Source of the DNA: Byssovorax sp.
Lineage (GTDB): Bacteria > Myxococcota_A > Polyangia > Polyangiales > Polyangiaceae
DNA length: 64,000 nucleotides
Reading direction: 5' to 3'
NCBI GenBank assembly: GCA_025362495.1
Contig: JANYGI010000092.1
Span: 43,485-107,484, forward strand
Below the pieces are notes generated by a model, which was not told the origin of the DNA, did not search any database, and worked only from the letters and a program-made list of their open reading frames with translations. Below, in pieces: positions 52,165 to 60,709 of this stretch; within the stretch, counting starts at the first letter, position 1; the number at the start of each line of letters is the position of its first letter. Both the position numbers and the translations under genes were made by a program.

Positions 52165-55100
52165 ATGGGCTTTGGCGTGAGCGCACGGGACCGGGAGAGC
52201 GATTTCTCGGCCGACGAGCAGGGGGTGGTCTTGGACGACGAGCTCGGCGAGCACACGCCGGAGCCGCCGCAGGAGAGGCTCGGGGGCGCGAGGGCCGACT
52301 TCGTCGCGAACCTCGGTCGACGCGTCGCCGAGCTCTCGAACCTGCTGCGGCAGATCGAAGCGACGCCCGAGGAGGCTCGCCCGCGCGATGATCTGCGACG
52401 GCGTCTGCACGCGCTCTCGGCGGGCGCGCGGCTCCTGCGCTTCGCCAGGCTCGCCGAAGAGGTCGGCAGCATCGAGGGCGTGCTCCACGCCGCGGCGGAT
52501 CGCGGGATCGTCGCGCCGCTCGAAATCGCGGAAATTCGAGGCGTTCTCGATCGCGTGTCCGCGCTCGCGTGGGGCGAAGCGTCGGTCGGCGAGACCACGC
52601 CCGTGCCGCGTAGCGTGCGCCCCCGCGTGCCCGCTCCGCTCGATTCGGTCCGCGTCCCGATCGGCACCACGCCTGTCGACGAGGTGACGCCCGCCGTCCC
52701 GCTGACGGTGCTCGTCGTCGGCCCGTCGCAGCTCGCCGACGCGCTCACGCCGGTGATCGCCGACGGCGGCGTCGACATCGAGGTCGAGCGCACCTCGGAC
52801 AACACCACGGCGATCGATCTCGCGCGCGCCGTCGCGCCCGACGTGATCATCCTCGACGCCGATCGCCCGGGGACGCGCGAGCTCGTCCTGGCGATCACGG
52901 CCGATCCGCTCACCGAGCTCGTCCCGATCGTCGTCGTCGGGCGCTGGGCGAAGTCCGAAGAGGCCTCGGCCTACGTCGCGCTCGGGGTCACGCGCGCGCT
53001 GAGCAAGCCCGTCTCGCCCGATGCGCTGCGACGCGCGGTGATCGACGCCGCGAAGACCGTGGGCCTTCAGCGCGAGCAGACGCGCGCGCCGCTCGGCGAG
53101 CTCTCGCTCGACGACCTCGGGGCGCGCCTCGCCGAAGAGCTGCGCCAGGGCCTCGAGGGCGCCGCGCTCGCTGCGGGCCGCGGCGCGCGCTTCGATCTCG
53201 GCGACGGCAGCGAGGTGCTCGCGGCCGTGTGGGGCGCGGTCGCGCGCATCCGCGATCTCGTCACCATCCAGTCGCGCGGCGAGGTTCGCTTCGCCCCGAG
53301 CGGGCCCGAGGGCGCGCTGCCGCTCGCGTCGTGGCTCGGCGGGCGCGATGGAAATGCCGCAGATGGAAGCCGATCGCTGCGATCGAGCGACTCGCGCGCC
53401 GCCTCCGCGGTGAGCCTCGCGGGCAAGACCATCGTCGTGGCCGACGACGATCCCGCCGTCACCTGGTTCCTCGCCGGCGTCCTCCAGGCCGCGGGCGCGA
53501 TCGTCCACGAAGCCCACGACGGCGCGCGCGCCCTCGAAATCGCCTTCCGCACCACGCCCGATCTCCTGATCAGCGACGTGCTCATGCCCGGCATCGACGG
53601 CTTCGCGCTCTGCCGCGCGCTCAAGCGCGACGTCGTGCTGCGCGATGTCCCGGTGATCTTGCTGTCGTGGAAGGAAGACCTGCTCCAGCGCGTGCGCGAG
53701 CTCGGCGCCGACGCCGACGGCTACCTCCGCAAGGAGCAGAGCGCGTCGTCGATCGTGCAGCGCGTGCGCGAGGTCATGCGCGGTCGGCATCGCGTCGCCG
53801 AGCGCCTCGCCTCGGGCGGCGAGATCCGCGGACGCCTCGATGGCCTCACCACGCGCACGCTGCTCGGGCTCGCCTGCGCGCACCGGCCCGCGTCGATCGT
53901 CACCGTGCGCGACGCGGCGTTCCTCTACGAGATCGAGATCTCCGGCGGCCGCCCCACGCGCGCCAGCCGCACCTCGGAAGGCGGCGCCTTCGAGCGCGGC
54001 CGCGGCGTGCTCACCTCGCTGCTCGGCGTCGGCGCCGGCCGCTTCATCGTCGCGCCCTCCGAGAGCACGCTCCCGCCCGAGCTCGACGGCTCGCTCGACG
54101 AGCTGCTCTTGCCCTCGATCGCCTCGGCCCGCGCGGCGCAGCGTCTCCTCGGCGGCGCGTCGCTCGTCGGCATCGAGCGCGTCAGCCTCGCCGACGATCG
54201 CCTCGCCGCGTACGCCCTCGCGACGCCCGAGCCCGCGCGATCGCTGCTGCGCACGCTGGCCGCGGGCGCCTCGCCGCGCGCGCTGATCACCTCGGGCCAG
54301 GCCGCCCCGCGCCTGCTCGAAGACGTCCTCGGCGACGCCGCCGCGCACGGCGCCGTCACCGCCATCCACGGCCCCGACGGCGAAGATCTCTTCGAAGCCG
54401 CGGTCGAGCTCGAGATGGAAACGCTGCGTGGATCCCGCGCCGCGCGCGCTCCGATCGCCGCGATGCCGCTCGATCTCGGCCCCGTCATTTACACCTCGAC
54501 GCCGGCCCCGGTCGTCGCCCTCTCCGGCGACGGCGACGACGCCGAGGCCGCTGCGGCCCCGCCGATCGCCCTCGCCGCGGCGCCTCACGTCGACGCCGCC
54601 CCGGCCGCCCACGGCGAGCCGCACCCCACCGCCGTGGCGCCGCTCCTCACGCTCGGCTCGCTCACGCCGCCGCCGGTGATGCCGACGCCCCGCAGCCTCG
54701 CGCCGCGCGCGCCGCAGCTCCCGGTGATCATTCAAGCCAGCGAAGAGTCGCCCTCGCGCTTCGTGCGCCGGCCCTCCGATTTCGCGCCACACGCGGCTGC
54801 CACCGAAGCGCCGGCGCCGCCGAAGCCCGTCACGCACAACCGCAGCATGTGGGCGCTCTTCGCCGTCGCGGGGATCGTGTTCGCCGTGGGAGCGCGCCTG
54901 TCGCGCGATCACCAGGTCATCCCGGAGCCCGTCCCGCCGCCCGCGATCGAGGCGCCGAAGCCCGTCGACACCGCTGCTGCCGAGGCGCCGAAGCCGGCCG
55001 ACACCGCCGCTGCCGAAGCACCCAAGGGACCTGGCGAGAGCAAGATCAACCCCATTCTTCCTGTCGAGTCGCCGCTCCGCGACACCGATCAAGTCCCGCC

Positions 55101-55320
55101 CGGCCAGGGCATGCTCGAGATCACCGCCGGCACCAGTGACACGATTTTCATCGACGGTCAGCAGGTGGGCAATGGCCCGCTGATCAAGCGCGCCCTCGCG
55201 CCGCGGAAAGAGCCCTACGAGATCCGCGTGAAACTGCGCGGTGAAGAGCGGGTTCGCTTCGTCCTGATCAAGGAAGCTCGCCTGAGCAAGGTGCGGATCT
55301 CCCCGCCCTGGGCTCACTGA
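52165..55320 (+). CDS. REC-REC-DUF4388-transmembrane-PEGA protein
   Basis: The 1051-residue protein has a helical N-terminus (40-135, possibly Hpt-like). A first receiver domain (180-295) has lost its acidic pocket (VVGPS) but keeps D231 and K281. A second, canonical receiver (420-535) has DDD 427-429, phosphosite D471 and K523. Next is a DUF4388-type domain (about 555-760). A Pro/Ala linker leads to one transmembrane helix (894-911) and a C-terminal PEGA domain (982-1046) with an EAPKPxDTAAA repeat just before it. By topology the receivers should be inside and the PEGA domain outside, unless it is threaded differently. Confidence 0.85.
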   Translation: MGFGVSARDRESDFSADEQGVVLDDELGEHTPEPPQERLGGARADFVANLGRRVAELSNLLRQIEATPEEARPRDDLRRRLHALSAGARLLRFARLAEEVGSIEGVLHAAADRGIVAPLEIAEIRGVLDRVSALAWGEASVGETTPVPRSVRPRVPAPLDSVRVPIGTTPVDEVTPAVPLTVLVVGPSQLADALTPVIADGGVDIEVERTSDNTTAIDLARAVAPDVIILDADRPGTRELVLAITADPLTELVPIVVVGRWAKSEEASAYVALGVTRALSKPVSPDALRRAVIDAAKTVGLQREQTRAPLGELSLDDLGARLAEELRQGLEGAALAAGRGARFDLGDGSEVLAAVWGAVARIRDLVTIQSRGEVRFAPSGPEGALPLASWLGGRDGNAADGSRSLRSSDSRAASAVSLAGKTIVVADDDPAVTWFLAGVLQAAGAIVHEAHDGARALEIAFRTTPDLLISDVLMPGIDGFALCRALKRDVVLRDVPVILLSWKEDLLQRVRELGADADGYLRKEQSASSIVQRVREVMRGRHRVAERLASGGEIRGRLDGLTTRTLLGLACAHRPASIVTVRDAAFLYEIEISGGRPTRASRTSEGGAFERGRGVLTSLLGVGAGRFIVAPSESTLPPELDGSLDELLLPSIASARAAQRLLGGASLVGIERVSLADDRLAAYALATPEPARSLLRTLAAGASPRALITSGQAAPRLLEDVLGDAAAHGAVTAIHGPDGEDLFEAAVELEMETLRGSRAARAPIAAMPLDLGPVIYTSTPAPVVALSGDGDDAEAAAAPPIALAAAPHVDAAPAAHGEPHPTAVAPLLTLGSLTPPPVMPTPRSLAPRAPQLPVIIQASEESPSRFVRRPSDFAPHAAATEAPAPPKPVTHNRSMWALFAVAGIVFAVGARLSRDHQVIPEPVPPPAIEAPKPVDTAAAEAPKPADTAAAEAPKGPGESKINPILPVESPLRDTDQVPPGQGMLEITAGTSDTIFIDGQQVGNGPLIKRALAPRKEPYEIRVKLRGEERVRFVLIKEARLSKVRISPPWAH

Positions 55321-55346
55321 GACACGCCGGGCACAGCGGGGTTCGC

Positions 55347-55883
55347 GTGAATCAACAGATCTCCTTCAGGCCGCTGATCCCCGGCGATCTCCCCCTGCTC
55401 CACGAGTGGCTCTCCCGGCCTCACGTCGTCGAATGGTGGGGTGATCCCGGGCCGCTCTCCGAGGTCGAGAGTGACTATCTGCCCATCACGGAGCCTGGAT
55501 CGAAGACCCGGGGCTACATTGCCCTCCAGGGCGAGGAGCCAATCGGCTTCATCCAGTCGTATGTCGTCATGGGGTCGGGCGACGGCTGGTGGGAAGACGA
55601 GAGCGATCCCGGCGCCCGAGGGACAGACCAGTTCCTCGCGCACGCAGACCAGCTCGGGCGCGGCCTGGGCAGCGCGATGGTCCGAGCCTTCGTCGATCTG
55701 TGCTTCACCGATCCCGCCGTGACCAGGGTCCAGACCGATCCATCTCCCGACAACGAGCGCGCCATCCGCGGCTACCGTCGCTCCGGCTTCATCGACGTAC
55801 GCGAGGTCGTCACGCCCGACGGGCCTGCGCTCCTGATGATAGCCAATCGCCGGAGCGATGCCGCGCCCGAACCCTCACGTTGA
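55347..55883 (+). CDS. GNAT acetyltransferase resembling AAC(6') aminoglycoside acetyltransferases
   Basis: GTG at 55347 gives 178 residues. The blocks EWLSRPHVVEWWG, IGFIQSYVVMGSGDGWWEDE, SDPGARGTDQFLA, QLGRGLGSAMVRA, and TDPSPDNERAIRGYRRSGF match the AAC(6')-Ib type very closely as recalled. The acetyl-CoA-binding loop is QLGRGLG. AAC(6') enzymes acetylate the 6'-amino group of aminoglycosides such as kanamycin. It lies 26 bp after the REC/PEGA gene. Homology does not prove it confers resistance; it may have another native substrate. Confidence 0.8.
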   Translation: MNQQISFRPLIPGDLPLLHEWLSRPHVVEWWGDPGPLSEVESDYLPITEPGSKTRGYIALQGEEPIGFIQSYVVMGSGDGWWEDESDPGARGTDQFLAHADQLGRGLGSAMVRAFVDLCFTDPAVTRVQTDPSPDNERAIRGYRRSGFIDVREVVTPDGPALLMIANRRSDAAPEPSR

Positions 55884-56037
55884 CCGCGCCTCACTTCTTC
55901 GACCGTCGCCCTTTGCTTGAAGCCCACGGGGCAGCCCGACGTTCCGCTCTTCGGCGATGGACACGGCGTGTTCTTCACCCGGCGAGACGACGTCGAGCTC
56001 GTGCCCGACGCCGCCGCGTCGCCCGCGCTGACGCTCG

Positions 56038-57141
56038 TCACGCCTTCGCCGCGCGGTCTCGCCGCTTTTCGTAGCACTCGCGGGCCAGCGCCACGTCGTC
56101 GAGGAACCACCCGAGCTCGCTCATCAACAGCGCTTGCGGGCCGTCGACCAGCGCCGTCCGCGGGGCTGGGTGGAAGTCGATCAGCACCATGTTGGCGCCG
56201 GCGACGACGCCTTGCGCCGTCACGTGCATCGCGTCGGAGATGCCCTCCGGCGACCGCTCGCGCGAGCCGACCGAGTGCGACGGATCGACGCACACCGGCA
56301 TCCGCGTCAAGCGCCGCACCACGGGGACATGCGCGAAATCCACCATGTTCCGGTGCGGATCACCCATGTTGGTCTTCATCCCGCGCAAGCAGAAGACCAC
56401 GCTGGAGTTCCCCTCGCTGGCCAGGTACTCCGCGGCGTTGAGCGACTCGTTCAGGGTGATGCCGAATCCACGCTTGAAGAGCACCGGGAAGCGCGATTGC
56501 CGGCCAACGGCCTTGAGCAGCTCGAAGTTCTGGGTGTTGCGCGTCCCGATCCGGAGCATCACCCCAGTCGGATTGCCAGTCTTCTCCAGGCACTCGGCGA
56601 TCTCCTCGATGTGGTTCTCGTGGGTTATCTCCATCGCGATCACCTTGATCCCGTTCTTGCCGGCGATCTCGAACACCCACGGAAGGCAGCCTTTCCCGTG
56701 TCCCTGAAAGGAGTACGGGTTCGTCCGCGGCTTGTAGGCGCCCATGCGCGTGCAGGTCTGTCCGTGGCGCGCCAGCGCTTCCACCATCTCTCGCACGTGC
56801 TCGGGCGTGTCCACGGCGCAGAGCCCGGCAAAGACATGAAGGTTATCCTGGCTGAACTCGACGCCGTTGTACTCGAAGCCCGTCACGCGCTGCTGATCGC
56901 TGTGGCGCCCGAGGATCCGGTACTCTTCCGAGACGCGCACCACCCGATCGACGCCGGGGAGCAGGGCGATGTCCTCGGCGGAGAGGGCCTTGGTGTTCCC
57001 GATCAAATACACCTCGGTGAGCGTCTTCAGCGCGCCTCGGACGGTGTGGACGCGGGCCTCGATCCCCGGGAGCGCGGCCAGCGCGTCGAGCGTGGGGCGT
57101 TGCTCTTCGGGCGTCGCGGAGGAGCGGAGGATGACAATCAT
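56038..57141 (-). CDS. 3-deoxy-7-phosphoheptulonate (DAHP) synthase
   Basis: ATG at 57141 gives 367 residues with an N-terminal regulatory-type beta domain (1-95; MIVILRSSATPEEQ), as in type I-beta DAHP synthases, then the TIM barrel with the conserved YKPRTNPYSFQG and FKRGFGITLNE blocks and the VDPSHS motif. The enzyme joins erythrose-4-phosphate and phosphoenolpyruvate in the first step of the shikimate pathway to aromatic amino acids. The N-terminal domain may respond to aromatic amino acids, which is inferred. Confidence 0.9.
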   Translation of the reverse strand: MIVILRSSATPEEQRPTLDALAALPGIEARVHTVRGALKTLTEVYLIGNTKALSAEDIALLPGVDRVVRVSEEYRILGRHSDQQRVTGFEYNGVEFSQDNLHVFAGLCAVDTPEHVREMVEALARHGQTCTRMGAYKPRTNPYSFQGHGKGCLPWVFEIAGKNGIKVIAMEITHENHIEEIAECLEKTGNPTGVMLRIGTRNTQNFELLKAVGRQSRFPVLFKRGFGITLNESLNAAEYLASEGNSSVVFCLRGMKTNMGDPHRNMVDFAHVPVVRRLTRMPVCVDPSHSVGSRERSPEGISDAMHVTAQGVVAGANMVLIDFHPAPRTALVDGPQALLMSELGWFLDDVALARECYEKRRDRAAKA

Positions 57142-57258
57142 GTTCCCCCGAGCATACGCCACCGGAGGCTCACGTACAGGCGCCGGCGGGATCGTCGCTG
57201 CTCGTGCGCGCGTCTCCGCCCGGGCTGTGGTATTGGGGGGCTTCCCGGAGCAGCGAAC

Positions 57259-58257
57259 ATGGAAACCAACCTCGCAAATCAGCGGATTCTCCTCACCGGC
57301 GGCAACGGCTTCCTCGGGGTCGCGGTCGCCGCGCAGCTCCGCGCGCGCGGCGCCACGGACATCGTCGTGCCGCGCTCCGCCGAGCACGATCTCACCGACG
57401 CCGCCGCCACGCGCGCCCTGTTCCAGGCCTCGAAGCCCGACCTCGTCGTTCACCTGGCGGCCAAGGTCGGCGGCATCGGCGCGAACCGCAAGCACCCGGG
57501 CACGTTCTTCCGCGACAACATGGCCATGGGCCTCAATGTCCTCGAAGAGGCGCGCCGCGCGAAGACGCCGAAGGTGGTGATCGCCGGGACGATCTGCGCG
57601 TACCCGAAATTCGCGCCGGTCCCCTTCCGCGAGGACGATCTCTGGAACGGCTACCCCGAGGAGACCAACGCGCCTTACGGCATCGCCAAGAAGGCCTTGC
57701 TCGTGATGGCCCAGGCCTACCGGCAGGAGTTCGGATCGAACTTCGTCATGGTCTTTCCCGTCAACCTCTATGGCCCCAACGACAATTTCGATCTCGAGGA
57801 CTCGCACGTCATCCCGGCGATGATCCGGAAGTTCGTCGAGGCCTCACTGCGAGGCGATTCCTCGGTCGATCTCTGGGGCGACGGCTCACCCACGCGCGAG
57901 TTCCTCTACGTCGACGACGCCGCCCTCGGCATCGCGCTCGCGGCGCAGCACTACGATGATCCCGACCCGGTCAACCTCGGCGCGGGCTTCGAGATCGCCA
58001 TGAAGACGCTGGCCGAGAAGGTCGCGGCGGCGACGGGCTACAAGGGTGCGCTGCGCTGGGACGCGAACCGCCCCAACGGCCAGCCGCGCCGCATGCTCGA
58101 CGTCTCGCGCGCGAAGGAGCGCTTCGGCTTCTCCTCGACCACGTCGCTCGACGCGGGCCTCGCGAAGACCATCGCCTGGTATCGCGAGCACCGCCGCGCG
58201 CTGCTCGATCGCGAAGCCGCGAAGGCCTCTTCGTCGACCTCTACCTCTTCGCACTGA
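57259..58257 (+). CDS. GDP-L-fucose synthase-like NAD-dependent epimerase/dehydratase
   Basis: ATG at 57259 (GGAG upstream) gives 332 residues. It has the Rossmann motif TGGNGFLG and GTICAYP and YGIAKK blocks, the Ser/Thr-Tyr-Lys triad region of extended short-chain dehydrogenases. The family pattern is that of GDP-L-fucose synthase, which turns GDP-4-keto-6-deoxymannose into GDP-L-fucose. It opens a run of sugar-related genes on the plus strand, so it probably supplies a surface glycan. The exact sugar is not certain. Confidence 0.85.
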   Translation: METNLANQRILLTGGNGFLGVAVAAQLRARGATDIVVPRSAEHDLTDAAATRALFQASKPDLVVHLAAKVGGIGANRKHPGTFFRDNMAMGLNVLEEARRAKTPKVVIAGTICAYPKFAPVPFREDDLWNGYPEETNAPYGIAKKALLVMAQAYRQEFGSNFVMVFPVNLYGPNDNFDLEDSHVIPAMIRKFVEASLRGDSSVDLWGDGSPTREFLYVDDAALGIALAAQHYDDPDPVNLGAGFEIAMKTLAEKVAAATGYKGALRWDANRPNGQPRRMLDVSRAKERFGFSSTTSLDAGLAKTIAWYREHRRALLDREAAKASSSTSTSSH

Positions 58258-58294
58258 CACGCAGCTTGAACTACGAACGCCGAGGAATCAGAGC

Positions 58295-59794
58295 ATGGTG
58301 AGCACGCAGCAGGTCGCAAGCGCAAGGAAGGCAGTCGAGGCCGAGCTCTCCGAGTTCGAGCGCCGAGAGCTCGATCGGCGCCGCTCGCGCGTCGCGATCT
58401 ACGACGGGATCGCCGACGGGCGCGCCCGCTGGATCGAGCAGAATCACTACTACGCCGAGGAGGTGCAGCGCCTCGTCGGTAGCCTGGTCCTGCCGAACAG
58501 CCGGATCCTGGAGATCGGCTGCGGCCTCGGCGATCTGCTGGCCTCGCTCGGCGGCAAGCGCAGCGTCGGTGTCGACATCTCCTCGCGCATGGTCGAGCTG
58601 GCCCACAAGCGCCACCCGGGCCTCGATTTCCGCGTCGGCGACGTCGAGCGCGACGCGATGCCGGAGGGCCCGTTCGACGCGATCATCTTCAGCGACGCCG
58701 TCGGCCACCTCGACGACATCCAGCGCGCGTTCGAGCAGGTGCGCCCGCTCCTCGCGCCCACGGGGCGGATGATCGTCACCTATTACAACTTCCTCTGGGA
58801 GCCTATCCTCAAGGCCGCAGAGATGGTCGGCCGCAAGACCCCGTGGCCCGATCAGAACTGGCTGTCGATGCAGGACATTGGCAACCTGCTCCATCTCTCC
58901 GGCTACGAGGTCGTGCGCCACGGGACGGACATCCTCGTCCCGGCCAACGTGCCTGTCGTGTCGCAGCTCGCCAACCGCATCGGGGCCCAGATACCGGTGC
59001 TCCGCGAGACGGCGCTGGTCGACTACTTCGTCGCTCGCGGCGTCGAAGAGCCGATGGTCAATCCGCTCCCCGGCGTGTCCGTGATCTGCCCGACTCGCAA
59101 CGAGAAAGGCAACATCCACGAGGCCATCCGCCGCACCCCGATGATGGGCCCGCGCACCGAGCTCATCTTCGTCGACGGCAACTCCAGCGATGGCACCGTC
59201 GAGGAGATCCAGGCCGCGATCGCCGCTTACGACGGCCCTCTCGAGCTGAGCCTCGTTTTCCAGGGCGACGGCAAAGGCAAGGGCGACGCCGTCCGCAAGG
59301 GCTACGCCGCCGCGAAGTGCGAAGTGCTGATGATCCTCGACTCGGATCTCACCGTGCCGCCCGAGGACTTGCCCAAGTTCTACAAGGCCCTCGTCACGGG
59401 CAAGGGCGAGTTCATCAACGGTGTTCGCCTGGTGTACCCGATGGAGGGGCAGGCGATGCGCTTCCTCAACCTGCTGGGCAACAAGTTCTTCTCGCTGGCC
59501 CTCTCCTGGGTGCTCGAGCAGCCGATCAAGGACTCGCTCTGTGGCACGAAGGTGCTCTATCGCCGCGACTACGACCGGATCGCCGACAACCGCGCCTTCT
59601 TCGGCGAGTTCGATCCGTTCGGTGATTTCGATCTGCTCTTCGGGGCGGCGCGCCTCAACATGAAGATCGTCGATCTCCCGGTGCGCTACCGGGCCCGCAC
59701 CTACGGTGACACCAAGATCAGCCGCTTCGCCCACGGCTGGCTGCTCCTCAAGATGACGGCCTTCGGCTTCAAGAAGCTGCGGATGGGGCTCTGA
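58295..59794 (+). CDS. Methyltransferase-glycosyltransferase (GT2) fusion protein
   Basis: ATG at 58295 gives 499 residues. Residues about 55-215 are a SAM methyltransferase (motif I LEIGCGLGDLL, acidic VGVDIS, GRMIVTYYN). From about 260 a family-2 glycosyltransferase begins (VICPTRNEKGNI; VDGNSSDGT; ILDSDLTVPPEDL with the D-x-D-like metal site). The GT half resembles polyprenyl-phosphate sugar transferases. Together they probably methylate and attach sugar on a polyprenyl carrier. Both parts are in one open frame with no break, so this is a real fusion. Confidence 0.85.
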   Translation: MVSTQQVASARKAVEAELSEFERRELDRRRSRVAIYDGIADGRARWIEQNHYYAEEVQRLVGSLVLPNSRILEIGCGLGDLLASLGGKRSVGVDISSRMVELAHKRHPGLDFRVGDVERDAMPEGPFDAIIFSDAVGHLDDIQRAFEQVRPLLAPTGRMIVTYYNFLWEPILKAAEMVGRKTPWPDQNWLSMQDIGNLLHLSGYEVVRHGTDILVPANVPVVSQLANRIGAQIPVLRETALVDYFVARGVEEPMVNPLPGVSVICPTRNEKGNIHEAIRRTPMMGPRTELIFVDGNSSDGTVEEIQAAIAAYDGPLELSLVFQGDGKGKGDAVRKGYAAAKCEVLMILDSDLTVPPEDLPKFYKALVTGKGEFINGVRLVYPMEGQAMRFLNLLGNKFFSLALSWVLEQPIKDSLCGTKVLYRRDYDRIADNRAFFGEFDPFGDFDLLFGAARLNMKIVDLPVRYRARTYGDTKISRFAHGWLLLKMTAFGFKKLRMGL

Positions 59795-59795
59795 C

Positions 59796-60536
59796 ATGGT
59801 CAAGGTCCGCGATCTGACCGTCGACTCGCCGCTGCGCGACTCGTACAAGGCCGCGACTCCGGCCCACTACGCGTGGCAGACCGAGGGCGCCTATGTCGCC
59901 GACCGCGAGCGCGAGCTGGTGCGCGCGGCCTTCTTCCCCATCCAGGGTCGTTTGCTCGACCTCGGCTGCGGCGAGGGAGCGACGCTGTTCCACCTGGGCG
60001 AGCCCGAGGGAGCGACCGGCGTCGATCTCTTCGAGGAGAAGATCGCCTTCGCCCGACAGCGCCTCCCGAAGTGCACGTTCCTCGCGGCCTCGGCGCTGGA
60101 GCTGCCCTTCGAGAATGGCAGCTTCGATCACATCATCGTTCGCGACGTGATCCACCACATCCCCGAGCCCGAGCGCCTGATGGCCGAGATCGCCCGCGTG
60201 ATCGCCCCCGGCGGCCGCGTCGACGTCCTCGAGCCCTGTCGCTACAACCCGCTCATCGCCGCTCACGCGCTGGCGATCCCGGTGGAGCGCGGCGAGCTGC
60301 GCTCCACCGAAGGATACCTGTCGAAGCTGCTCTACAGCCATTTCGACGTGCGCGACATCACGAAGCACCAGGGCTTCCCCATCCATCGCATCGTGTTCCA
60401 CCCCGACCTCGGCAAGCCGGAGTGGGCGAACAACCCGATGGTGAGCGGCCTCGTCGGCGGCGTCGAGAAGCTCGCCGAGAAGGTGCTACCCGAGCTGATG
60501 TGGGCCTATCTGCACCTGCGCGCCTACGCCCGCTAG
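59796..60536 (+). CDS. Class I SAM-dependent methyltransferase
   Basis: ATG at 59796 lies one base after the fusion gene stop and gives 246 residues. Motif I is LLDLGCGEGATLFHL; motif II is VRDVIHHI; motif post-I is GVDLFEEK. It resembles sugar or small-molecule methyltransferases that sit in glycan operons. With the tight spacing it is almost certainly co-transcribed with the fusion gene. The substrate is not known. Confidence 0.83.
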   Translation: MVKVRDLTVDSPLRDSYKAATPAHYAWQTEGAYVADRERELVRAAFFPIQGRLLDLGCGEGATLFHLGEPEGATGVDLFEEKIAFARQRLPKCTFLAASALELPFENGSFDHIIVRDVIHHIPEPERLMAEIARVIAPGGRVDVLEPCRYNPLIAAHALAIPVERGELRSTEGYLSKLLYSHFDVRDITKHQGFPIHRIVFHPDLGKPEWANNPMVSGLVGGVEKLAEKVLPELMWAYLHLRAYAR

Positions 60537-60542
60537 GAGCCT

Positions 60543-60649
60543 GGTGCTTTTCGTCGATCCGGGCGCGGGGCCGGCGTTGTCGTCGTCACCGTACTTGCGT
60601 ACGGCTCCTCCTCCGCCTTGGCCGCGCACCCGGCTCGACGAAAATCACC
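60543..60649. repeat. Nested inverted repeat after the glycan gene set
   Basis: An outer arm starting ggtgcttttcgtcga (60543) is repeated inverted at 60615-60649 (ending tcgacgaaaatcacc) with a few mismatches over about 30 bases. Inside the loop lies a perfect six-base hairpin ccgtac-ttgc-gtacgg (60589-60604). The element fills most of the 173-bp gap between convergent genes. It could be a bidirectional terminator, a structured repeat, or a remnant of an insertion. No duplicated flanking target site was noticed. Confidence 0.8.
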
Positions 60650-60709
60650 GACGGCTCCGGTGGCGGTGTCGTTGGACACGAGCCACCTGGCTGACTGGCT
60701 CCGCGCTGC

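Noticed and set aside
51760..55317. A 1185-codon open frame on the minus strand opposite the REC/PEGA and phosphatase genes
   Set aside because: It has the same Arg/Glu-rich shadow composition, with no domain motif. The plus strand has receivers, DUF4388 and PEGA motifs in order.
55917..56075. A possible short plus-strand coding segment between the acetyltransferase and DAHP synthase
   Set aside because: About 45 codons look protein-like (LKPTGQPDVPLFGDGHG), but there is no start with a ribosome-binding site, it runs into the antisense of DAHP synthase, and no family was recognised.
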